Translations under genes and position numbers: made by a program
The notes under the pieces: generated by a model
Database searches by the model: none
The model's input: the letters and a program-made list of their open reading frames with translations, nothing else
What the model was told of the DNA's origin: nothing
NCBI GenBank assembly: GCA_021777215.1
Contig: JAJYDS010000010.1
Coordinates: forward strand, 1-39,862
Length of the DNA: 39,862 nucleotides
Source of the DNA: a bacterium
Lineage (GTDB): Bacteria; Babelota; Babeliae; Babelales; Vermiphilaceae
Reading direction: 5' to 3'
Shown here: positions 33,262-39,862 of the stretch, one piece after another
Position numbering within the stretch: the first letter of the stretch is position 1
Layout: each line of letters starts with the position of its first letter

Positions 33262-35208
33262 TTATACATCGTCTTCATCGTGATCATCTTCTAGCGCGCC
33301 ATCATCTTCGTGCAAAATACCCTCGAGTTCTTTTTCAAAGAATGAGAGCAACTTTTTGCTTCGCGATGGATGACGAAGTTTTCTCAGCGCCTTGACCTCA
33401 ATTTGACGAATACGTTCACGGGTAACGGAGAAATCTTTTCCCACTTCTTCTAAGGTATGTTCAGAGGCAACGTCTATGCCAAAGCGCATTTTGAGCACCT
33501 TTTCTTCTCGCGGCGTAAGAGATTTGAGTACCTCGCGCACCCGTTCTTTCAGATCATTGCTGGCAACCGTATCAGATGGTGAGTATTCGTTTTCATTTTC
33601 AATAAAGTCTTTGATAGAGGCATCTTCACTGTCGCCGACAGGGGTTTCAAGGGAGATCGGCTCTTTTGAAATCTTGATGATATTTTTTATCTTTTTCTCA
33701 TCAAGATTGAGTTCTTTTGCCAACTCTGCATGGCTTGGTTCTCTGCCGTTCTCTTGGATGAAAGTGCGCTTAATTTTATTAATTTTATTGAGTGTTTCAA
33801 CCATGTGTACAGGCACACGAATAGTACGTGACTGATCGGCGATCGCGCGCGTAATTGCCTGGCGAATCCACCACGTGGCATAAGTAGAAAATTTATAGCC
33901 ACGTTCAAACTCAAATTTTTCTACCGCTTTCATAAGACCGATATTGCCTTCTTGAATGAGATCAAGAAAATGTAAGCCGCGATTGACGTATTTTTTGGCA
34001 ATATTAACAACCAGGCGCAAGTTTGCTTTAGCAAGGTCATCTTTTGCGCGTTTATCTCTTACTTGCGCAACGGCATAGCGGTTGAATTGTTCAAGCATGA
34101 CCGGTTTAGGGAGTCCTATCTCGGCCTCGAGCTTTTTGTGCATTTTTTGTGCAGCGCGCATGGTGCGTTCGATTTCATGCATAGTATGCAGTTGTTCTTC
34201 GGTTGGCTCTTTGATTTTTTGGTATTCGGCCAATTCTTCCTGACTCGTTTTAGCGAGTTCTTCTTTTTCTTGCATTTTGCCGATATACTTTTCTACCCGT
34301 TTGCCGAGTTTGCGAATAAGCTTGTTCGACAGCTTGATCGACTGAATAGTTTCACTAATTTTGTTTTTATTGTCTTGGACAGCCTTGAACATCTCTTTTT
34401 TCTTTGCTTCAGAGTCAAGCTTGCCGCGGTAGCTGGCATAGATCTTATCTTCGTTATCAATAAGATCTTTAATTACGCCAATAGTTTTTAAGATATTTTG
34501 CTTTTCAGTATCTACTTTTGGCAAGTTTTCTTCGTCAAACTCAGAAAACTGTACGACATCTTTGACTTGGAGTATGTTTTTTTGGAGTTTGTCGCCGATA
34601 GAAAGAAACTCTTTGTGCAAGAAGGGAAATGTTGAGAGCGCCTTAATCGATTCAGTTTTGCTCTCAAAGATCATCTGGGCGATAGTTGTTTCTGTTTTTT
34701 TATTCAAAAGAGGTATTTTACCAATATCGCGCAAGTAGGATTTTACGCCATCAACTTGTTGAGAACCGGCAGTTTCTCGAGCCTTTTCTTCTTCATCCTC
34801 TTCTTCTTTTTCTTCATCTTCGACTTCTTCTGAGTCCAGATCTATAGAACTCTCAATGCGGGATTTGAAGAGGCGTGAAGGTGTTTCAGCCTCTTCTTTT
34901 TCAAGGCCGTCTAACCCTGGAGAACTTTTATCCACTTCTTCCTGAGTGACCAGTTCAACATTCTCTTTTTCCAAGTGGCGTAAGAGTGTATTGGTATCCT
35001 GATCATTCAGATGGCTTTTATAGCAAAATTCCATGATCTCTTCATACGTAAGGAACCCTTCGCGACGACCGCGTTCAACCAGTTCTTCGATGCTATCGCT
35101 TTTCAGATCGAACTCGGCATGAACTGGTTCGACTACATTCTGGGAGACAGCTGTTTTTTTCTTAGTTGTCGCTACTTCTTTTTTAGGAGCTTTGCTTGCT
35201 TTTGCCAT
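33262..35208 (-). CDS. rpoD: RNA polymerase primary sigma factor (sigma-70)
   Basis: 648 residues. Region 1.1 is seen near the N-terminus ([20 protein letters not shown]), then a highly acidic spacer ([15 protein letters not shown]), a non-conserved region, and regions 1.2-2.4. The latter include [36 protein letters not shown] and [15 protein letters not shown], the -10 recognition helix. Regions 3 and 4 follow, with [14 protein letters not shown] and the helix-turn-helix [20 protein letters not shown] that contacts -35. A short acidic tail ends the chain. The ATG shares a base with the dnaG stop (TAATG), so translation is coupled. The dnaG-rpoD order is that of the macromolecular synthesis operon, here without rpsU. 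Confidence 0.96.
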   Translation of the reverse strand: MAKASKAPKKEVATTKKKTAVSQNVVEPVHAEFDLKSDSIEELVERGRREGFLTYEEIMEFCYKSHLNDQDTNTLLRHLEKENVELVTQEEVDKSSPGLDGLEKEEAETPSRLFKSRIESSIDLDSEEVEDEEKEEEDEEEKARETAGSQQVDGVKSYLRDIGKIPLLNKKTETTIAQMIFESKTESIKALSTFPFLHKEFLSIGDKLQKNILQVKDVVQFSEFDEENLPKVDTEKQNILKTIGVIKDLIDNEDKIYASYRGKLDSEAKKKEMFKAVQDNKNKISETIQSIKLSNKLIRKLGKRVEKYIGKMQEKEELAKTSQEELAEYQKIKEPTEEQLHTMHEIERTMRAAQKMHKKLEAEIGLPKPVMLEQFNRYAVAQVRDKRAKDDLAKANLRLVVNIAKKYVNRGLHFLDLIQEGNIGLMKAVEKFEFERGYKFSTYATWWIRQAITRAIADQSRTIRVPVHMVETLNKINKIKRTFIQENGREPSHAELAKELNLDEKKIKNIIKISKEPISLETPVGDSEDASIKDFIENENEYSPSDTVASNDLKERVREVLKSLTPREEKVLKMRFGIDVASEHTLEEVGKDFSVTRERIRQIEVKALRKLRHPSRSKKLLSFFEKELEGILHEDDGALEDDHDEDDV

Positions 35209-36992
35209 TAGTGTTCACCTTCATTTTCTATGTTTTTTTGTACCATCTTTTCTTTTAGGAGAAGGAACTCCTGCATAATTTTTGCTTTTTCTTGCGGGTC
35301 TTGTGCGTGGCTTAATTTTGTTTTAATTTCTTGTACCGCATGCCGCCATCGTTTTTTATGCAGTTGAAGGAGTAATTGTTCAAATGTCGCTTCATCCACC
35401 TTTTCTTCTGATTCTAATAAGAGCTTACTTACATAGTGTTTCTGATTTTCAGGAAGATTGTCAAAAAAATGGACAAAATCTAGAGTTCCTTGCGCATTGA
35501 GCGCATTTTTCAGGTAAGAAAGAATGGAGCCAAGTGGCGCGGGGAGGTACTGTACTAGATACTGCTCATTGTCCTTGGTAAGCAACTGGACATTATTCAC
35601 TATAGCACAAAATATTTTTTTTTCTAGGAGCTGCCCTGGCTCATCTGTATCGGACGTGCGATCGGATGCCGGAGGGGTGTCCGCTTCCTGTGGGTAGTAG
35701 GCGGGGCGTTCTTGCCGCGCCCGCTCCTGCTTGAGTGCTTCTATGGGTATATCAAAGGCGGTTGCGGCCTTATGGAGTAAAATGTCCTGTTTAAGCGGGT
35801 CATCTATCCTGCAAATAGTGTCAATGCATTTACGGGTGAGATTTACTTTTTCCTGGAGTGGTTTTTGAGCAAACTCGTTGGCCATGGTACCTATAAAAAA
35901 ATGAAAGATTTCTTTGGCATTTTCAATAAGAGGATCAAGGCTGTTTCCTTTGATCAAAAAGGAGGCGGGATCATCTTGGGCCGGGAGCACTATGACTCTT
36001 AAATCAAGGCTAACCTGCCAGCAGAGTTCAGTCAGGCGCAAAATGGCTTGCTGACCAGCTGAATCGCCGTCATAAAGCACATAAAGTACCTGTGCATAGC
36101 GTGAAAGCTGCTTTAAGTGCTCCAGGGTGCAGGCGGTACCAAGGGTTGCTACGGTATTGGGATGGCCGTGATCAACCATGGCGATGCAGTCAGTATATCC
36201 TTCAACCAAAAAAACATGCTCGGTCTCTTGTATGGTTTTTTTTGCTTGATCCAGGCCAAAAAGGAGTGATCCCTTATTGAAATAGGTATTTTCACGAGAG
36301 TTGTAGTATTTGGGGCGCTGGTCTTGTTCTTTAAAAATACGACCGCCAAAGCCGCAAAAGCGGCCTAAATGATCTTTTATGGGGAATATAATGCGTTCTT
36401 CAAAACCAGAATAGAGGACGCTTTTACCCTCAGCAATTATGTTTGCTTCGATAAGATCATGCGGGAGGATATTATGGCTGCGCATATGATTGAGCAGCTG
36501 CTTAACGGCCATTAATCCGCCAGGAAAATAGCCGATAGTGAAGTCTTTGAGGCTTTTTTCGGGAATGCCTCGTTTATGCAGATAGGCCATGACGTTCCGA
36601 TTTTGGTGCAGCTGCTGTTGGCACCAGAGAGCTACGTGCTTGCAAATGGCATTGTATTGTTCGTGTTGTTTGAAGGTTTTACTTGTGTCGCCGCCTACGT
36701 CAAAGTGTACTGAGGGGGGCGGTGTTAGTTGATAACGTTCCACCAGGTGCTGAGCCGCTTCTTTTTGGGAGCAGTTTTCAATTTTTGCAATAAAAGAAAT
36801 GACATCGCCTCCCGCATGGCAGCCAAAGCAGTAAAAAATTTCCCGGTGAGGGCTGACGGTGAAGGATGCCGTTTTTTCATGATGAAAAGGGCAGCGACCT
36901 TTCCAATAGAGGCCAGCTTTTTTGAGGGTGGCGTACTCTTGGATGAGGTCTAAGATAGAGACATTTGATTTGATAAAACTGAATAAGTCCAT
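35208..36992 (-). CDS. dnaG: DNA primase
   Basis: 594 residues. It makes RNA primers at the replication fork. The N-terminal CHC2 zinc ribbon has C34, H37, C55 and C58 (CPFHHEK ... [10 protein letters not shown]). The catalytic RNA polymerase core has YFPGG, GFGGRIF and the TOPRIM motifs [10 protein letters not shown] and [13 protein letters not shown]. The C-terminal part is helical, fitting the helicase-binding domain. No strong ribosome site precedes the ATG. It precedes rpoD with a one-base stop/start overlap. Length is normal. Confidence 0.95.
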   Translation of the reverse strand: MDLFSFIKSNVSILDLIQEYATLKKAGLYWKGRCPFHHEKTASFTVSPHREIFYCFGCHAGGDVISFIAKIENCSQKEAAQHLVERYQLTPPPSVHFDVGGDTSKTFKQHEQYNAICKHVALWCQQQLHQNRNVMAYLHKRGIPEKSLKDFTIGYFPGGLMAVKQLLNHMRSHNILPHDLIEANIIAEGKSVLYSGFEERIIFPIKDHLGRFCGFGGRIFKEQDQRPKYYNSRENTYFNKGSLLFGLDQAKKTIQETEHVFLVEGYTDCIAMVDHGHPNTVATLGTACTLEHLKQLSRYAQVLYVLYDGDSAGQQAILRLTELCWQVSLDLRVIVLPAQDDPASFLIKGNSLDPLIENAKEIFHFFIGTMANEFAQKPLQEKVNLTRKCIDTICRIDDPLKQDILLHKAATAFDIPIEALKQERARQERPAYYPQEADTPPASDRTSDTDEPGQLLEKKIFCAIVNNVQLLTKDNEQYLVQYLPAPLGSILSYLKNALNAQGTLDFVHFFDNLPENQKHYVSKLLLESEEKVDEATFEQLLLQLHKKRWRHAVQEIKTKLSHAQDPQEKAKIMQEFLLLKEKMVQKNIENEGEH

Positions 36993-37152
36993 GATTTTTT
37001 GTCTCGTTGGAGGTAAATGGCACTTTGCTGTTTAAGTGTACACGGGGGAGCGACGGGGCTCAAGAGCACAAAAAATCTTTTTTAAGGGAGTAAAACAGGC
37101 GTTTTTATCTGCATAAATCTATTTGGGCAAACGGGTATGTGCTTCAACGTTT

Positions 37153-37938
37153 TTAACGGGAATAGTAGGTAGGCGTGTTTTTTAGGTTTTTCAAGAGCAT
37201 GAGTCCGGCAAGTACGAGCGCTAGTGCTATGTATTGGTGGCTAGAAAAAGTGTGCCGGATGTCAAACGAGAAATATTCACGGTCAGCACGCCAAAAGTCT
37301 ACCAAAAACCGTTCTAATCCGGCGCATATCAGATAGGCTGCTAGGAGCTGCCCGGCTTTGGCAATGCGTTTTTGCGCGACAAAATAAAACAGAATAAATA
37401 TGCAAAAAAGTAACAGTGAGCTATACAGCTGTGTTGGGTGTATGGCTATGCCCAATGGAGCAAGAGATCCGCTGTCGGTGTAGGTGACGCTCCAGGCGAG
37501 TGTGCACGGTTTTCCGTAGCAGCAGCCAGCAAAAAAACAACCCAGGCGCGATACTGACTGTAACAAAGGGGCAAAGAGTGCTATAAGATCAAAATAGGGC
37601 AAAACGGGAATGTGTCGTTTGCGCAGATAGAATGGCATGCTGAGCAATATGCCCAACACGCTTCCCAGAACAGCAAAGCCACCATCCCAGACGCGAAAAA
37701 TATCCAGCAGGGAGCCAAATTCATGGTAATTTTGTACGACGTAGAGGAGCCGACCTCCTACCAGTCCGGTGCCAATTCCAATCATCATCGATTCAAAAAA
37801 TGCTTCTTGGCTAAGCAGTCTTTTTCTCCAAGGATGTTGTGAGGCAAACAGAAGAAAAAGGACTAATCCACTGGCGATGGCAAGGCCATAACTTTGAATA
37901 GAAAAAGGTCCGCATATATGGAGTAGCTCGCGAGGCAT
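37153..37938 (-). CDS. lgt: Prolipoprotein diacylglyceryl transferase
   Basis: 261 residues, about seven membrane helices. The enzyme moves diacylglyceryl from phosphatidylglycerol to the lipobox cysteine of prolipoproteins at the inner membrane. Motifs are SYGLAIASG, GLVGGRLLYV, WDGGFAVLGSVLG and SRLGCFFAGCCYGKPC, a Cys-rich variant of the family's GR-x-GNF signature. HPTQLYSS and ERFLVDFWR follow. The variant signature is found in many lineages, so function is likely kept. Its presence supports true lipoproteins here, such as the pentapeptide protein. Confidence 0.93.
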   Translation of the reverse strand: MPRELLHICGPFSIQSYGLAIASGLVLFLLFASQHPWRKRLLSQEAFFESMMIGIGTGLVGGRLLYVVQNYHEFGSLLDIFRVWDGGFAVLGSVLGILLSMPFYLRKRHIPVLPYFDLIALFAPLLQSVSRLGCFFAGCCYGKPCTLAWSVTYTDSGSLAPLGIAIHPTQLYSSLLLFCIFILFYFVAQKRIAKAGQLLAAYLICAGLERFLVDFWRADREYFSFDIRHTFSSHQYIALALVLAGLMLLKNLKNTPTYYSR

Positions 37939-37978
37939 AGTGAACTCTGTTTCGGTTATGTGCTATTTTAAACTGTGA

Positions 37979-38692
37979 TTATTCTATTTGTTTGGCGCTA
38001 ATTGGTTCAGCTTTTTCTTTATCAATGAGAATGCGCCATGTATCTTTCCAATCAAATGCTACAGACAAATTATCCGCGTTTGGTTTTACTGCAAAGGTGA
38101 TTTCTTTAGCGCCTTTGCGTTTGCCATTTAAAAATTCAAAGGTGTACCGTATGGTGACTTGATTGTTGGCGAGCTTAATAAATTCTTTGCTTTCTTCTTT
38201 AATTTCTTTGCCATTGGCAGTTATTTTGAACAAGGTTGGGTAATGGGTGCCAAAATAGCGGTAGCCGAGCATTTTTTTAGTTATACCATTCTCTATGCTA
38301 ATCGTGCGCTGTTCTCCTATGACTTGGTCGGGGGCTGCTAGTGGTTGTGCTGATCCGGCTTTTGTAGGAGCTGCGGGTGTTTCTACGGGAGCTTTAGGTG
38401 CCTCTGGGAGCACTGCTTTTTTTTCAGGAGCTGCTTGTTTTGTTTTTATTTCTGGTTGTTCCTGAGGCGCAGCTACTTGTTGTGTGACTGTTTTTTTTTT
38501 GGTGTTAGGTGCTGGGGCTTCTTGTGGTGCAGTTTGTTCTTGTGCGGGAACTTGTTCAACTGCTTGCTCGACAGGTGCAGGTTGGGCTATTTCTTGGGTA
38601 GTTACGGGAATTGATTTTTCCCTGTTTTTAAGCAGTACTAAGCCGGCGCCCAAAAGAACGAGAAAAATAATTAACCAATTTTTGCTACACAT
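37979..38692 (-). CDS. Membrane-anchored protein with Pro/Ala/Gln-rich stalk and C-terminal domain
   Basis: 237 residues; GAGGA lies well before the ATG. One N-terminal helix (NWLIIFLVLLGAGLVLL) anchors it. A Pro/Ala/Gln/Glu/Lys-rich stalk runs to about residue 125 and could span the periplasm. It is followed by a probable beta-rich domain (TISIENGITKKMLGYRYF, TLFKITANGKEIKE, VTIRYTFEFLNGKRKGAKEI, LSVAFDWKDTWRILID). The layout recalls TonB-like or periplasm-spanning proteins, but no TonB motif is seen. It is next to lgt on the same strand. Confidence 0.75.
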   Translation of the reverse strand: MCSKNWLIIFLVLLGAGLVLLKNREKSIPVTTQEIAQPAPVEQAVEQVPAQEQTAPQEAPAPNTKKKTVTQQVAAPQEQPEIKTKQAAPEKKAVLPEAPKAPVETPAAPTKAGSAQPLAAPDQVIGEQRTISIENGITKKMLGYRYFGTHYPTLFKITANGKEIKEESKEFIKLANNQVTIRYTFEFLNGKRKGAKEITFAVKPNADNLSVAFDWKDTWRILIDKEKAEPISAKQIE

Positions 38693-38989
38693 ACAAAATT
38701 CCTCTCTCTATAATTTTTAATTTTAAAAAGTAGGTATTGTCTTTTTACTATACCTGGCAATGGCAGTCAACAGTTCATATGATCTGGCTGTGAGCTGCAA
38801 ATTGCAGATAGAATTATCGTATCATGAAAAAAGAGGTAGAGCAATGGATTTATTTCCGTGTGCGGGGCTAGCACAAGGTGATTGTAGTATTGAGGGAGAC
38901 TGTTGAGGAAGATGTGTGCTGTTATGCTTGCTAATTTGATGTAGAATCCGTATGGTGTGGGCATAGATTGTCGTTTTTGAAGGAATAGC

Positions 38990-39628
38990 ATGGAGTGTGG
39001 AATTTCTTTTTTCTTAAAAGTATTGGGTACGTTCGTATTGTGGTTCGGTTTTTCGGTCGAGCCCGTGAGTGCTATGGCCTCACAACCTGAGACGCTTGGC
39101 TCATTGCACGGTTGCACTACAGACACGCCTGCGCGAATGGTACAGCATGATTTTTTGAGAGTGCCTGCAAAAGTATACCGAAAAAGGATTTCGGTACACC
39201 ATGCACATCCGCTCGCTCAGGCTGTTGATGCTGACAATGATGCGCATGAAGAGGTCGAAGAAAAACATCCTGTGAATACAGTCGTTAGTGTTAGTGTTAG
39301 TAAAAAGATGGTAAGTGATAAAATTAAGGCGACTCTTTTATCAGTTCAAAATCAGATAATTGCCGCATGGGTGCAGCTTAATCTCGTAGGTGAAACGTCG
39401 TATGCGATTAGAAAGCTGGAAGGTTCCCAATGGGGGCTTGTCAGAACTGAGCATAAAAACCGCGTTGTCAGTATTATTGAGGACCTTAAGCCGTTTGTGT
39501 CGGACAAAGAATTTCTCTTTTCTCTTTTTGAGCTTATGTATCAGCGGGTTGATAGAGATGATCGATTAGTTCCCGGTTGTGGCAATGATCGACGAGCTTT
39601 ATTAGTGCCAGATCGTTCGAATCGATAA
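38990..39628 (+). CDS. Secreted hypothetical protein
   Basis: 212 residues, with AAGGAA seven bases before the ATG. A signal peptide (FFLKVLGTFVLWFGFSVEPVSA) is followed by Met. The mature chain has an acidic stretch (DADNDAHEEVEEK), then a helix-rich domain (SDKIKATLLSVQNQIIAAWV, VVSIIEDLKPFVSDKEFLFS, LFELMYQRVDRDDR). No family recognised. The 297-base gap upstream (38693-38989) shows no gene. Confidence 0.7.
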   Translation: MECGISFFLKVLGTFVLWFGFSVEPVSAMASQPETLGSLHGCTTDTPARMVQHDFLRVPAKVYRKRISVHHAHPLAQAVDADNDAHEEVEEKHPVNTVVSVSVSKKMVSDKIKATLLSVQNQIIAAWVQLNLVGETSYAIRKLEGSQWGLVRTEHKNRVVSIIEDLKPFVSDKEFLFSLFELMYQRVDRDDRLVPGCGNDRRALLVPDRSNR

Positions 39629-39639
39629 CGATTTTTTAT

Positions 39640-39652
39640 GTTCTGTTGAGTT
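39640..39652 (+). repeat. Short IS5-family end fragment
   Basis: GTTCTGTTGAGTT equals 13 consecutive bases of the IS5 terminal repeat at 539-556 (its positions 2-14), lying 11 bases past the stop of the preceding gene. It is short, so chance is not excluded, but two other copies lie in the window. Confidence 0.45.
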
Positions 39653-39750
39653 CGATCGTTCTGCTTAAAAATATGTGCTCATGAAATAGCATGCACGGGT
39701 AAGATCTAATCTCCCTATTTCTTTCTTATTGCAATATTTTTTTATTCACA

Positions 39751-39796
39751 TGACCAGAAAACCCCAAGGCTTTCTAAGCCTGGGGATGAATGGTCA
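39751..39796 (-). terminator. Large two-part hairpin, terminator-like on the minus strand
   Basis: The inner stem CCCCA/TGGGG plus GGCTT/AAGCC has a three-base loop and one bulge. The outer stem TGACCA/TGGTCA is separated by a symmetric 5+5 internal loop. On the minus strand the inner stem is followed by TTTT, as for an intrinsic terminator of a gene entering from the right. The shape, with GGGGATGAATGG after it, also recalls IS200/IS605 end structures. Confidence 0.55.
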
Positions 39797-39862
39797 TCAT
39801 ATGCTTGAGCAAAGCAAACGTTAGTTTGCGAAGCGAGATGTGTTTTGCAATACTGGTGTGTA

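Noticed and set aside
33249-33264. GGGG-CGA-CCCC followed by TTTTT on the plus strand
   Set aside because: Only four base pairs and lying at the 3' end of rpoD on the other strand; too weak for a terminator call.
3346-39006. Similar 16-base string GGAGTGTGGA-x-TTTCT before pgi and at the start of the gene at 38990
   Set aside because: Only two copies, one in a leader and one in coding sequence, with no structure around them; probably chance.
38767-39126. 119-codon minus-strand frame
   Set aside because: It covers the start and signal peptide of the plus-strand gene at 38990, which has a good ribosome site; the minus frame has none.
1-39862. CRISPR arrays, rRNA genes, phage structural genes
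   Set aside because: No regularly spaced direct repeats, rRNA-like sequence or recognisable phage proteins were found.

Overview
The window looks like a chromosomal segment of a host-associated, Gram-negative-type bacterium, most likely of the Candidatus Dependentiae (TM6/Babelae) kind. This placement is an inference from gene style; no 16S rRNA gene is present. Pointers are many small lineage-specific secreted proteins, two large secreted ankyrin proteins, a secreted pentapeptide protein, insertion-sequence remnants and broken genes, mixed with standard housekeeping genes. Many predicted signal peptides end in Ala (once Gly) directly followed by Met, which looks like a house style of this genome.

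Left edge (1-2060): the 3' end of an IS200/IS605-type transposase with its end hairpin, a doubtful 65-codon ORF, a complete IS5-family element (539-1401) with 18-bp perfect inverted repeats and a TA target duplication, then a secreted Cys-rich protein just downstream of the insertion.

2280-7666 (+): a tight glucose-6-phosphate / oxidative pentose phosphate operon: glucokinase, phosphoglucose isomerase, glucose-6-phosphate dehydrogenase, 6-phosphogluconate dehydrogenase, and a metal-dependent 'cyclase' hydrolase. No 6-phosphogluconolactonase is visible. A transketolase of the animal-like type lies at 17439-19310.

7655-13867 (-): two translationally coupled secreted ankyrin proteins, a decayed gene joining a Gly/Tyr-rich segment to ankyrin repeats, and four intact small secreted Gly/His/Tyr-rich proteins, two of which share a C-terminal domain. 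Then come a DJ-1/PfpI protein with a clear terminator, a truncated ComEC-like protein, a 49-residue basic protein with a strong terminator, a secreted hypothetical protein and a possible decayed gene.

19311-22664 (+): a leader with two small tandem hairpins, then an NfeD - SPFH/band-7 - FtsH-like AAA+ trio. The AAA+ protein has FtsH topology but no protease domain. A perfect 17-bp-stem bidirectional terminator closes the unit.

22672-28335: a Nudix hydrolase overlapping an ABC-F ATPase, a GIY-YIG protein, tRNA-Ala(CGC) beside short dispersed repeats, two secreted proteins on the minus strand, and a pentapeptide-repeat lipoprotein candidate on the plus strand.

28413-39862: a 765-residue secreted protein of unknown function, a solo IS5 end, a small secreted protein, a CNNM/CorC-type CBS protein, then sigma-70 (rpoD) coupled to primase (dnaG) as in the macromolecular synthesis operon, Lgt, a membrane-anchored Pro/Ala/Gln-rich protein, a secreted protein, another IS5-end fragment and a large hairpin near the right edge. 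No CRISPR array or rRNA was seen.
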